DNA of 64,000 nucleotides from Blasia pusilla (GCA_050084515.1 CM114273.1:37448001-37512000), one strand, 5' to 3'; numbered from the stretch's first letter, positions 33,780 to 45,910 are shown. The notes: generated from the sequence alone by a model not told the origin. Translations and numbers: made by a program.

Positions 33780-34612
33780 CGCTGCCAGTACGAAGGAACT
33801 CCAAGACTACTCCATCATCATGAATATCTCGGCCACTTGTCGTGTCCTCACTGGCCTCGGGATCCAAGGACTCTCCACTAGACCTCGCCATCGAAGTCTC
33901 CACACTCTGGCTCTCCATAGCCAACATGCCTAAATAGGCTGACGCGTGCCATCCTGGCACCGACTCCTTATCACTCTCTCCATGCCATCGAGCTCCACTC
34001 GCATCTCGCTGACTCGGGCATGGATTACAACTCAACCCATCTGCATCCTGGTTGAGCGTCCCACGTCTATGTACCACGTGAAAATCATACTCCTGCAACA
34101 ACAGAGCCCATCTCGCAAGCTTCCCTGTAAGCTTGTCGGACTCCATCAACCACTTCAGTGGTTGATGATCAGTGATGATGGTAAAGGGGTTGCCGAATAA
34201 GTAACACCTGAAATGTGCGGCCCCCCACACCGACCAAGCACTCACCCTCATATGAGCCGTGATTTCGCCTCTGGGCGTTGTTTGAGCGCTAGCGTAAGCC
34301 ACCACGAACTCTCAACCTCATCATCATCGGGTGAGCACCTCTCCAAGCCCCAACATGCTCCAATGCAGGTGCAATCGAAAGGACGCCCCTAATCGGTCTC
34401 CTCAAGATGGGTGCGGACGTCAACCGCCTTGAGCAATCGAAATGCTTGCTCCGCTCATCCCCGTGCCACTCATGGTCAGCAAGGGTCAGCGCCGCAATCG
34501 AATGAATCCCTTGACGATCGCCGATAGAAGTTCGCCAATCCCATGAATGCGCGAACACGGCTCACATCGTCAGAGGGCGTGGAATGCGTGAGATAGCCTC
34601 TACCTTCGTCTG
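33780..34612 (-). pseudogene. el2 connection region and RNase H, broken
   Basis: RNase H is recognisable from YLFGNPFTIITDHQPLKWL, with a helix before it and VVHRRGTLNQDADGLSCNP after it. The N-terminal acidic part and the connection region (34289-34612) are split by frame changes. The region downstream to 33780 matches the el1 linker before the integrase (REIHDD-like block, EFLRTGSV). Confidence 0.8.
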
Positions 34613-35433
34613 CTAAGCACCAAGGCTCCCTGGGTATATCGTATGACCCAAGTACTCAATCTGGTCGTAGAAGAACTTGCACTTGCCTAGATGTAGCTTC
34701 AGCCCATGTAATTGCAATCGTCGAAACACCTCCTCTAGATGTTGCTCATGCTCCTCAACCGTGGCGCTAAAGACTACGATGTCATCAATATAACACCTAG
34801 CAAAATCCAGACCAGCCAAGATCCTATCCATGACCCTCTGAAACTCAGCCGGGGCGTTCTTTAACCCAAATGGTAAGAAACGCCACTGGTACAACAATCC
34901 TTCCCGTGAGGATCGATGCCCCAAAATGATGTCTTCTGCCTGTCCTCCAATTTGATAGGCAGCTGATGGTATCCGGCTCGCAAATCCAATGAACTGAAGA
35001 CCTTTTCATGACGAATCGCATTAAAGATCTCCTCAGGGGTGGGCATGGCATACCTATCGGACTTCGTCTGTCGATTGATAGGTCGGTAATCCCCACACAT
35101 CCGCCTATCCGTCCAGTTGCCATGCACATCCTTCTTGGCGGGCATGATAGTGGCAGATGCATACTCCCCATGCGACATCTCCACTAGTCCTACTCCGACC
35201 AAGTCCTGGCTCCTACTCTGAATCAGAGCCCTCTCCATATCACTGTACCTGTAGGGTCGTCGGAAGATCGGCATATCACTCGACAACTCAATGCGGATCC
35301 TCGGTCCCTTCACCGTACCCAAATCCTCCATGCTAAACGCAAAGCAGCTCCTATAACTCCTGAGGAACTGATGTATTCGGCGCCGCTCTTCTCCTGTCAA
35401 CTTAGGGCCCATATCTGGCTCCCAAGTCTCCAT
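34613..35433 (-). pseudogene. pol: el2 reverse transcriptase, one frame change
   Basis: The first part (35433-34861) starts ETWEPDMGPKLTGEERRR and contains PIFRRPYRYSDMERAL, MPAKKDVHGNWTDRRMCGDY and FSSLDLRAGYHQLPI. After a frame change at about 34880-34920 the second part shows FLPFGLKNAPAEFQRVMDR and ARCYIDDIVVF with the YIDD active site. It ends YLGHTIYPGSLGA. It corresponds block by block to 10766-11686. Confidence 0.9.
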
Positions 35434-36790
35434 CGTGACTACGGTAGGACTCTCCGGCGCGGGTATCGGTGGTTGCTATGGTGCAACCCCGTCTCGAACA
35501 ACAACACTCGCCGCTCTCTTGCCGCCAACGCAAACTCGATCTCCTCCACGCGTAAAGTGCCCAAAACCACGCCGATCTTTGTGGCTATCATCTCCTTGCG
35601 TACTGCAAAACATCCCAAGAAGTCCAAGGGTGTCTCTCCCGATCTCCCCTGGTGCGTAGATCTCCTCGGGTCTCGCCCCGACCCACGCCTCCACCGTCTC
35701 GGTAGGCATGGGGCTCACCAACGCAACCTGGCTGTGATCGTCGTGATCTCATACGACGCCGCCACCACTCCCAAGCCGAGGATCCATGTCAAGCGATTCA
35801 GGTCCATCGCGACCCAAGACATGGCGTCATGATGCCTCGACATCGATGGTACCGCTGCCGTCACTCTGTGGGGAAATCCCATCGCTTGCTCTCTCTCGTC
35901 GGCATTGGGCTCCACCAACCGCTGAACCTGGTCATCCCAAACCAAGCCAGGACCGGCCTCCTTGTATGCATAGGAAGCGGGAAAACTCACAAACATGGGC
36001 AAGGCTTCCCGCGGCGTGCCTACCCTGTTGACCACAGTCAACGGTGGTCGATCATCGTGCCTCATTGCCTGTGATTGACGACCTGGATCCAGAATGGAAT
36101 CCACTAACAAATGGGAGGGGCGCTCCACTCTCGCATACGCCCTCCATAACACCGCATGGGGCACCAAGTTGGTTCACCATAGACGCGGGCGATGGGCTCT
36201 AGAACCTACACTCGCCGCATCCAAGAACACTGCTGGGCCGATCCAGGCACGCACCTGATGAGCACTCGTCACCACCCGTGACCTGGAGTCTCCTAAGATC
36301 GGCACATTCTCCAGAATGAAGGCCGAGAAGAGATCGGTGCTCTGCAGAATCGCCGTAAGACCTCAACATCTCCCAAAACAACATGGACCGAGTGTCACCA
36401 ACCCGCTGCCTCGTCCAGCACTCGATTGGCCCTGACATGGCCAACCGGAAATGACCAAATCAATTGTCCCTACCCGCTCTAAGTCCTGCGCCCCCAACAA
36501 CAAAATATCCCTCGGTAGGGAACTCTGGTACCCCTGTACTGCGGACGCAGACAATAAGTTGGGAAAACGTAGGCGTAATTGCGCCACATGTCGTAGTGAG
36601 ACGCGCCTTGCAACATCATCACTCTCCACATACAGTATGGCCAGACTCACACTCGCTCGCAAAAAAAGCAGGTAACCCGGTGCTAATCCTCCAAAGAGAT
36701 CTAACACTCGAATACCCTCCTCCGAGGTATACCACACAATGGGTGTGGTATCCAAGGGTGTCATCGTAGCACTCCATGCTACGTCGGGTT
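35434..36790 (-). pseudogene. el2 DNMT3-like cytosine-5 DNA methyltransferase domain, broken
   Basis: Motif I is VLDLFGGLAPG, followed by ILYVESDD. Motif IV is DLVISGWPCQGQSSAG, with the catalytic PCQ Cys intact. Motif VI is FILENVPILGDSRSR near 36310. The motif-VIII-like GSRAHRPRLW near 36190 is followed by TGA. The C-terminal part (36167-35715) has TVVNRVGTPREALPMFVSF, a target-recognition-like region, EREQAMGFPHRVTAAV and AMDLNRLTWIL. Agreement with el1 extends over the whole domain, including non-catalytic parts. A linker (35714-35434) leads to RT. Two frame changes and one or more stops break it. DNMT3-like is my best call; a DNMT1-like or bacterial-type origin is not excluded. Confidence 0.87.
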
Positions 36791-36803
36791 CCTCAGACCC
36801 GTC

Positions 36804-37029
36804 CAGGGTCCGGGTAGTTTTTTGGTGAGAATCGGTACATTTGTGGTATCTACAGACCAAAACGGTAATTTTTTATATTTTCTTGAATCCGACCGGCTAA
36901 AGAGATACAAATACAAAGAAGAACCCCTGTATTTTGCCGGATTTTGGCCGTTGATTTGTAAAGTGAATCGGAAATTCTAAATTTCTTCCGGCCAGGTCAA
37001 CACGTAACCCCGGTTCTCCCCGGAAATTG
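36804..37029. mobile_element. hAT-like MITE (226 bp) inserted in el2
   Basis: It is flanked by the exact 8-bp direct repeat GACCCGTC (36796-36803 and 37030-37037). It starts CAGGGTCCGGGTAG and ends with the complement of CAATTTCCGGGGAG, an imperfect terminal inverted repeat. It is related to 27051-27257. It interrupts the linker between protease and methyltransferase. Confidence 0.9.
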
Positions 37030-37693
37030 GACCCGTCACGCTCTGGTGCAAACGCCTCGCTCCACACGGTCTGCACGTGCTCATCTGCCAATCGTTGAAG
37101 CTCCTCAGTTGAGCCCCACAGCGGCACCTCTCCTCCACGGAATGATGCAGCTACCATAACACTCCTTTCCATAGAAATGTCAGGAACGGGAGTATCCTCT
37201 GCATGGACATGTCCCTCAATCAAATCACTAGGCCAAGTGATGGCACTACTAAATGCTGCTAAGGTCGCCATCTCTCCTGGCCGTTGCTCGATCATTGCAC
37301 CTGTGAATCAAACGGGTATTGAGCTAAGGCGCCCATCACCTGACTGCCATCCTGGTCTGAAGGACGCTGACTCCTCCCAGTAATCCAGGGAAAACCCCAT
37401 CGGGTATAACACTGCTCCACCAACCAAGACGTCGAGGACTCTGATCAATGACTATCGCCTTGGCGCGCGCACACGGACTCATCTATAGGATGTCGGGCAA
37501 ATCCTCACCACGACCTCCTTTCGGGTGATATATCGGTGGTACTACTCACCACCCAAGGATGTTCAGTATCCGGAATGGACAACGCTCCACATCGGCTCTC
37601 GTCAAGCCCAATCCTCTGAATGACGCTTTCCCCAACATCAAGGGTTGCGCTCCTGAATCCAACAAGACGCATTGCGGACTAAAAGCTCTACCT
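37030..37693 (-). pseudogene. el2 aspartic protease and linker, broken
   Basis: The protease active site (Leu-Leu-Asp-Ser-Gly-Ala) has its DSGA codons at 37648-37659 and is followed by QPLMLG as in el1. The rest of the protease is scrambled by frame changes. The linker (37295-37038) reads AAFSSAITWPSDLIEG and VPLWGSTEELQRLADE, matching the linker of el1 in spacing and composition. Confidence 0.7.
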
Positions 37694-38848
37694 CTAGGAC
37701 TCACCAACTGGCAGAATCACCTCTGAACGTGATGCAGGAACTCCAACTCCGCGCTCACATAGTGAAGCGGCCAACCGAAAAGCCTCGGCGGGCCTACCCC
37801 CCAACGTCATAACATCGGAAGCAGAAAATAAAGGAGTGCGGTACACAATGGTGGCCGCCCCCAACAACGTGCTCGACACATGCCCCTCCTGAGCATCAAC
37901 AATAGGAGTCGTCGCACTCGCTTCTCCCATCGCCCTCCATGCTTGCATACCAACAACATCACCAACTCTCCAGGAACTTTGATGAGGACCCATCGATGGG
38001 GTCCTCATCGCTTCAGACAACGTGAAAGACTGAGGAAGCCTAGTCTGTCTTCTGGCTTCCCCTCGTTGTGGATCCAACTCTACGGCTGCTCCACGCGTCA
38101 CAACTGCGGCGGCCTCCATCTGGGCAACCCCAAGACATCCATCAAGATCCTCCAGATCTTTGGCTGCTCCATATGATGTCGATGCCACGGATCCGGCATC
38201 GGGTAACCTCAATGCCATAGCGGCAATCTGTTGTTGTAGCTACTGTATCTGAGCAGCCATCCCAGCCTCACGTCCGGCGTCTCCCTCGGCGCGTCTAGGT
38301 GGTGGTACTCTACCTCCTCCACGGGCAGCTCCACCACCCTGTCGGGAAACTCCAGCTCCTCATCCCCCAACGGGACCACTTGGTGCACGATCTCTAGGCC
38401 CACCCGGACCGGCTACTCGCTCTGGTGCCCTCTCTGGCCCTCGGTCCGGACGTAACTCATGATGTAAACCGAAACACCTGGCGCCTGTATGACCATACCT
38501 CTGACAATAGTCACACTGATAACCTCCTGGTGCAGCACCATCTCCTCCTCCATGTTGAGGCACACATCCATGACCCTGACGAGTGCAATGGCGCTGATGA
38601 TGGGCTCCACCACATTACCAACAAGTAATAGTGGGCTCTTCGCTGAGCCGCATATGACGGGCAAGCAGTCTCGTGGGCACGCCTCTCGGTATCCTCCCGA
38701 GCTCGTGGTGCCACGATCGACCTATCTCGAGTCCACGTTGCCGCAGGTGGTGGAGACAATCGTGGATCGCTCTCACCAGAACCCATGGTGGCTACGCTCT
38801 CCTCCGCCATGTTGCGCTCAATGTTCTCGGCGGTCCTAAAAACATCTC
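37694..38848 (-). pseudogene. gag: el2 Gag C-terminal part with zinc knuckles, broken
   Basis: The first knuckle (near 38570-38610) has lost a residue to a stop inside the CX2C pair. The second, CDYCQRYGHTGARC (near 38480-38520), is intact and is followed by an Arg/Gly/Pro-rich tail. The C-terminal extension (38218-37694) has VELDPQRGEARRQTRLPQSF and LFSASDVMTLGGRPAEAF. Gln stands here where el1 has a TAG stop. Confidence 0.75.
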
Positions 38849-39588
38849 TCAACGAGGGCGGTGTTCATAAGAAGCACCCCTCCCGCACTTTTCGTGTCCG
38901 AGGGTCCGATCCAAAGATCGCGTACCATGATTGGATAGCTGAGCCTCTGTCACCCCCTGAGTGACGTTGATCAATCGGCGCAAGCGAGTGTAAGCCTCAC
39001 GCAAACTCTCACCGGGGCGCCTCTGGAAGTCGTGGATGCTCCGCAACTTCTTCGTCCGTACCCCCTGGTAGCTCGCCCTCAACTCAAGAAAGAACTCAAC
39101 CACGGGGTTGAACTGGGGACGAACCCGACTAGACGGTGCAATCGCTCTGTGCAAGTGACCCCTCCTAAAACGTCACTAGTGGAAGAGGCAGTAGCCTCTG
39201 CTGACTCCTCCTCCTCATCTGGGAACGGCTCCGTCCATGACACATTATGTGGGTCATAGTAGAGCGTCCACGCCTCGATCTCACATGCATATCTCATAGA
39301 GAACTCATGGTAATCGTCCATGGGCGCCCCCTCTAAATCCTGGAACATACCATTCCATGCTGTAAACGGGTTGAACTCTGTAGAGTTCCTGGCCCGTTGG
39401 GAGTCCCACCAACTCCTAAACTCTGCTATAAAATCGTGCAACTCAATCGTGCCTACTGCACCTGAAAACCTACGCGGTCCTCTACCCCGGTCGTCCATCT
39501 CGTACGCCCAACTGGTAGGACCACTCACAATGTGTGGCGATGTGCTCACAAACTCCTCTACACCCTCCCCCTCGTCTGATGATGACAC
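38849..39588 (-). pseudogene. gag: el2 Gag N-terminal and capsid part, one frame change
   Basis: The N-terminal frame (39588-39079) shares GRGPRRFSGAVGTIELHDF and GAPMDDYHEFSMRYACEIEAW with el1. The capsid frame (39154-38849) has FNPVVEFFLELRASYQGV and LREAYTRLRRLINVTQGVT. It assembles the particle in Ty3-like elements. The start is uncertain, and ATG at 39588 is the best candidate. Confidence 0.8.
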
Positions 39589-41005
39589 AGAAGGAGGTCG
39601 AGGTGGTCCCTCACGTGGAGACCCTCGAAATCTCGCGCCACTCCGCGTAAAACCTCTAGAGCTACTCTCGGGTTCACCACCTCGCCTCTCAAAGTCCCGA
39701 ACGGACTCTGTGATGACCCTTGTGCCCCTCTCACCCGATTACTCTGAACCTCGTGAGTAATCCCTCAATCACTCATCCCAAACATGCGGCACTCGATCTA
39801 CACTCTCTCTCCCCGAGACGTGTAACGTGCGGCAACACGCGGCGTGGTGCGGCAAATCGACCAGGCTATCATCTCATCGACAACCTACCCTCAACTCCCA
39901 CACAGGTCTATGTCCCCTAAACCACATACATAAATTATGCTCTCAGCATCCACACACCCAATATCCCCAAATAAACTACCCAAATCCCAGAATCCCTCAC
40001 ACGTACAGGGTAAAGGACCAAAATGGGTAACCTGAACACATGTCGATGTCGCTCCTCAGCAACTGCAAATCTCGACCCCAACTCGATCGTGGAGACAACT
40101 CCTCCAATCAACAAGTCATACTCCTCCCGTACTGACGCTGCTCAAAACTCCTCGATAGAAAGTGCGGTCCCAGCGGAACAATGCGGCGTTGCAGGCGGCA
40201 CGGAACAGCTACGAATGGCATGGCCCTCGATGGTGGGATGCCACACTCGGCGGCATACCCTCATCAATCAACAATAAACCCACACTTTGCTCCACAATGA
40301 TGGTGCGGCTCCACGATCGAGACGGTGCGGTGCGGCCATGAGCGGCACGGCGCCGCAATCGGCGGCGCGTTGCGGCTACGGGCGTCACGGCACGATACTC
40401 GATCGTCGTCGAGCGGCTACCAATCACAACATAGCAGCATGAAATCAAAACTCAAACACCATAACCGGAGGTCATCTGCCATCACTGGTTGATGACAAAA
40501 CTGCGATGACGGTGGCGGCCAAAACAAAGTACGTGGTGGCAACGCAAGTCAGGGAATCAACGAACATCGTGGAAGACCCTCCACTCCGTAATGGCGGAAA
40601 TGGCACCCAACGGATGGACAATGGACGGTGGACCGTTGACAATGACGGTTGACCGCTGATGGTGACGGTTGACCATCGACGGAGGACCGTTGACGTTGAC
40701 TATGACGGCGACGGCCGCCACCGGCGTGGCGGCTGGTTTAGGGTTTGAACAATTTAACCCTAAAAATTGCCTAGCAATGGCAGTTTTGCAAGATTGACCA
40801 TAAATTTTTGCTCGCAACCCAAATTGCGCACTGTTTGTTGCACAACGTGCACAGCTTCACGATCTACGACAGAGTCAAAAAATATTTAGAATCGGACATT
40901 CAAGTAAAAATTGACGGGGACTGTCGTAAAGCCCAATGTCTCTTTCTCCTACACAAAATTCGGCAGCGCTTTCGCGCTGATTTCTCCCAACGAAAATATA
41001 AAACC
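39589..41005 (-). other. el2 5' leader with a GACGGTTGACC minisatellite-like block
   Basis: This untranslated region lies between LTR and Gag. Plus-strand bases 40610-40715 contain repeated GACGGT(T/G)GACC-type units, and 40300-40390 is rich in GCGGC. I recognise no primer-binding site beside the LTR end at 41006 and no coding domain. Confidence 0.5.
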
Positions 41006-41815
41006 TGTAAAAATACAAATCAGCAAGCTACATGGTGCTCCCGAGAGCACCGGCATGGGGCAACCCGCCCCCATACTCAATCCCTATCAAAAATTGGGCA
41101 GCGCTTCCGCGCGCCACTCTTCCACACGAAAAATCGGCAAATGCAAAGAACAATCAAAGCAACCCTTGCTCCGGTGAGCACTCCCATGAGTCGTTGAACG
41201 GGGAACATGGTCCCCAACCTGCAAAAACAGTGAGTGACCAGCGAGCTCCCCCATGAAGCTCTCTCACTCTCTCACTTTCTCATTCTCTCATTCTCTCTTT
41301 GTAAAGTAAGATCCAATCTCTCTCTCCACCATCTCACACCATAGCTCTCAATGGTGTGCACTCTCTCTCATGTCAAACCAAACCCACTCTCCTAATGAGA
41401 GGCTTGGGTTACACTCACAAGGCAAGGTACCATAGCTCCGCCGCCCCATGCCAAGAGGTTCAACAAAGAGAGAATGAGCTCTCAAGCTCTCTCTCCTTGA
41501 GGTATACCCCTCCCCTCTCCCAAGCTCTCTCCATGGTAACCTATTCTCCCAAGTCACCTCCTTGGCTCTTGACATAATAAAGGAGGTCAAGGGACACTTA
41601 ACAAAAATAGAAAGTCGATCATATACTCAAAATGGTACTTACCTAAAATAGTAAGCTCCTCAATATGGCTCCAAATGAGCCGAAACGAAGGGGAAACCTG
41701 CTCTCTCAGGTTTCTCGGGGCCTCAGCAGGTCATCCGCGACCTACTGAGCGTGTCCTCCACTACTCACAAAGGCGCTCTATTAGATCTCACCGATCTATC
41801 CTAAAAGACGTGACA
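41006..41815 (-). repeat. 5' LTR of el2 (810 bp)
   Basis: On the minus strand it runs from TGTCACGTC to TTTTTACA. The outer 510 bp match the 3' LTR. The inner 297 bp (41006-41302) instead match 47592-47870, so it has the same LTR form as the solo copy at 47592-48387. Confidence 0.75.
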
Positions 41816-43917
41816 TCACACTTATGTTCGTCCCCCAAGACAGCCATGTCACGGCCGGCCCAAGTTCTCGTACCTACATCCCGCACGTAGTTTGCACACC
41901 CGTTCAGTTCCTAACTTGCTCCATTAATCTAAGCCCATCGCGCGTCTTTAGCCTACGTGGGGTCGTGGGAGGCTTGGATACCAAAAAAACCTGGGAGGGG
42001 GACTCATTTGGCATGTTTGTCCCTTGGATAGACAAGTTTGTATTTGTACAACCTTAATAAGGTGCTTGGATTTTGTAATTATTATTGGATGAAAGGGTCA
42101 AATTGTGAGGTTTCACTTTGGAAGAAGAAAATATAAGAATTAAACCCTTCAACATCAACAAAATTATGTGGAGTATAATACCATGTGTAATATCTAAAAT
42201 ATTAACATTCATATATATCGAGTATCTTTTGGCTAAGATGTATCATATAGGAGCAATGGTCAAGTAAGACTCTACCTATGGCTGATGCGTACACTTGGGT
42301 GCGTCAAATCATATGAATTTGCAAGCTACTTTTTTTAATAGTATGGATCTTTTAAAACATCCTTCAAGAGTAATCATATGAGATGATACATAATATTTTA
42401 TCACTCATATGGATACATTACAAATAGCTTGAAAGAATAGGTCTAGCTATGAGTTGAAGTGTGACACATATGTTTGTTTAGTTGACGCAATGGATGACTA
42501 GGTTATGATAGGGAAAGGAACTATATCAGAAGAATATTCAAATTGGGTTTTTCTATGCAAGAAATTATCTTTAAAAAACCTCATTAAATAATATATTTTA
42601 GCTTTAAAGAAAAGAAAGGAACTTTAACTCATTGAAATCCTCTAAATCCTACTTTATATTTATAGAAATTTATAAGGGATTTCTTAATTTTTATAAAAAT
42701 TTAGAGTCCAAATGAAAACTTCTTTCGAATTTTAATATGTAGGGACTCTAAAATAAATTATAATATAACGCTAATTTTCTTCCCTCATTTTCATTTAAAA
42801 AAACTTAAACATGGTTTTCTAATATAAGGTAATTATAGATAAAGAAGACTCAACTTTACCTATAAAAATATTCATTTTAAATTTTGAAAATTCTTTTCAG
42901 AAAATATCCACCTTTTTGAAACTTCAAAAGTCCAACCTTTGAAGCCCAAAAGTTCATTGTAAGTAGCTTAAAAGTCCGATATCAAAAACCTAAAAGTTAA
43001 ATATGTCAACTCTAAAAGTCCAAAACATTGAAATAAATTTCATGTGGGTATTATGCAAAGATAGATTTGAAATATGAATTTTTTATATTCTAATAAAACT
43101 ATAAGAGTATTCTTGCAAGAGGAAAAATCTTTATTTCCTCTTGGATTAATCCTTACCTAACAAAATGGAAATTATTTGTTCGATTTATTTTTGGGATTAG
43201 GGACAAATATTTTTTTAAAGATTTGGAATGATAGTTTTGCACCAATATAGAATATTATCACAATTATTAAATATTTTTTAAATACCTAATCAATTTGGGG
43301 ACCATATAGTCCTCCAAATCATTACAATTTTCTGATTTCAAATATGTTTCTATCTTTATTATAGAATATTTTTGAACATATTAAACTTAATATTCCACAT
43401 TAAAATTCCCTCATGAGTAAACAAATTTCACTATCAAAATTTCTGAAATTAAAATTTTCCTCCACGAGGTTCATGAAAAACAATTATGCTATTAACAATA
43501 ATGATAGAAATGGTAAGGAACATCAAGTATCTTGTAAGTCGTAGTCATCATGCAAGGAAAAATAATTCCAAGAACCATCATATTTGATTCATATGACCAT
43601 TTGATTGGTAAGAATTATGAAATCACCCTAGTCCCTAATTATGCGGTTCCTAAAATATTTGCATGTTACAAGGTCTCTCGTAATCATAGTAGATTAAATT
43701 CATAAATATCTATTTGATTAATAATTTTCTCAAAAAATATGCTTGAAATAAGAGACATTTTATCATAAATGAGAACTTGGTTGCAATCATCTATATGTTA
43801 GTGGGAGGATTTAATTTTATGATGTTCACTCTCCATCCATCTAACATGTATCTACTATCTATTGAAATAAGTATTTTCAAATGGGTGACCCATTCTAAGT
43901 GCTGAAAAAAATACCTA
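41816..43917. other. AT-rich non-coding stretch
   Basis: No gene or complete element was recognised. The bases are strongly AT-rich from 42060 onward. Confidence 0.5.
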
Positions 43918-44128
43918 TCTATATTATTAGAAGAGGACGGGGTTTGGGAAACCCCCTCCTTTGGTGCCGACACGTAGACTTTTTGTACTCTTCCCATGTT
44001 GACACGTGTACAAGAGGAATTAATTAAGTGCTAACAAGAACTATTTTCCCATACTTTTTTTTCACCCGTGGGGCAGGATGCTAATGATTCATTGAAAGAT
44101 ACCCTCCATAGCACCGACACCTCACTAG
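43918..44128 (+). mobile_element. Short non-autonomous Helitron (211 bp)
   Basis: It starts TCTATATTATTAGAAGAGG after an A and ends CCTCACTAG before a T. It contains GGTTTGGGAAACC. The termini fit Helitrons; the 3' hairpin is not evident. Confidence 0.65.
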
Positions 44129-45015
44129 TTATTATTGTTTTGCCCTAAAGAAATTGGAATCTACACCATTTCTGAAAAGAAAACTATTGAAAACATGCAA
44201 CACAAGTGGACCTATGTTGTTTTATTAGTGCAGATACTAAGTAAGTCCATCACAAGTGCCATAGTACCATGCCTCTCCTACATCACCCTATTAGCGTTTA
44301 ATATAGTTTATTCTACACAAGAACTAAGAAAATGAGAGATTCCTTTTTCTTTTTTTTCCTAAGTAGATTCTATTAAATAAATTAGAATCCAGTTGATTCT
44401 ATGAATGCTTGTTGCAAGTCCTCCTCCTATTTTTCCCCCATCCATACTACTTTGTATCTCCTTTTCCTTTGTGGATTTTCCAACCACCTCTTATCCATGT
44501 TCCTTTTTATGAATTCATCCCCATCTGCCTCCAAAAATTTAACAAGCTCTCCATCATAACTGTGACAGTGCAATCTATTATTATTGACATCCATCTCCCA
44601 TCTTAAGACTCCAAAAGTCGGCTCTTGTCATTTTTAAGCAACACATATTTGCTACCTCTCCATCATTGCATGGTCTTTTGAGGGCTTCTATCTCATTATT
44701 AATATTCAAGCTTTAAATTTCATGAGAGCCGCCATGGCACAAGTTTAGCACGAGGAGCACATCCCCTATTTCCAAGGCTCGTGTGTGGACATCCAATGGG
44801 CATTTTACTAGTCAATATGTCCATGCTCTTAGGTGGGGCTACCAGTAAGCGGCCTAAGAGGTGCATGTATTTGTCCCAGTTTTGAAAAGGAGTAAAGACC
44901 ATTTACCCAAGTGTATTTGTTTGTTTTTGAGTTTGTGTTCTTCGTTAGGAATCGAAATTCTGCCTACTAATATTCAATATTCAATATTTGATATTAACGC
45001 CGTTTTTCCTAAAGG

Positions 45016-45272
45016 CTGCCATTAGCTTTGGAATATACAGGAGCCACGTCAGACCTGACCATCTTTTCTCTCTTGCCGGCTTCCAACCGACAGCACTCAT
45101 AATAGCGAAGGAAATCTCGCGGAAAGGCCATCGGGATAAATGCTCGGCTGGGGCTGGCGACCTCAGGCGGTTTCCGTTTCAAGGCACAGAATATTCGAGA
45201 AACAATGTCGAATATTTATCTGTGCGTGTGGCTGTGTATGCGTTCCACGTGGTTGATGCCCCGGGAGCTCAA
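45016..45272 (+). CDS. Possible exon of an unrecognised gene
   Basis: A GC-richer open stretch begins after a pyrimidine-rich acceptor-like TTTTTCCTAAAG and ends before a perfect donor-like GTAAGT at 45273. The open frame on the plus strand (44988-45278) contains LIIAKEISRKGHRDKC. I recognise no domain, and no companion exons are visible, so this could be a non-coding RNA exon or chance. Confidence 0.25.
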
Positions 45273-45910
45273 CAGTAAGTAGGACTGTAGGAGAGATTCG
45301 TCGAGGAGGTGGATAATAAGTAGGGATATCAAAATGACGATTCTAGGAGATATTAATTTTTGGTGGAATTTTCAGCCTTAAGGAGTTTAGAGTTAATTTT
45401 AAGGTGGGATTCAGTTTTCATGGCAACCAACTCATCTCTATAATAATTGCAAGTAGTCCGTCTACGGGGATATTTATTGAAAAATGAGTGCCTTTGCCAA
45501 CAAGAGATGAGCTAATAGTGCCTTGTTGCAACTATCACTAAAATGTTGAAAGTATAGTCATAAGACCCATTACTACCATCACCTTATCATCCTCTAATCA
45601 TCTATACTATTATTAGAGGGTGCCCCTTTGTGTTTTCAAGCTTCTCCCTATTAACATTTGGAATTTTTACCCAATAGCTTCCTCACACGTGATATCTCTG
45701 CTCAGAAGTCACTTTATTTATTTCCTTCTATTTTTCAATATTTTTTGTGTCGTAATGATAGTTAAGATCTTTCGCATGCAAACCATTGATGTTAAATTTG
45801 GTTTTTGTTTCCTATAACATGGAGTACATTTTGAATTTTCACATTTTCCAACCGTTCCTTATTGTCACACTAAAGGACAATAAGGAAAAATACATCTCTC
45901 AAAGGAGCAA

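Larger units (their letters stand above)
31454..41815 (-). mobile_element. Ty3/gypsy retrotransposon el2 carrying a DNA methyltransferase and a PHD finger
   Basis: This is the second copy of the el1 family, on the minus strand. It has the same domain order from Gag (near 39588) to the PHD finger (near 32400) and the same polypurine tract. Its coding region is more GC-rich and keeps more CpG than el1, and its stops are mostly TGA or TAA. LTRs are 41006-41815 (5') and 31454-32095 (3'). They are nearly identical over about 510 bp but differ in the rest. A 226-bp hAT-like MITE lies inside. Several frameshifts make it non-functional. No target duplication was found. Confidence 0.88.
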
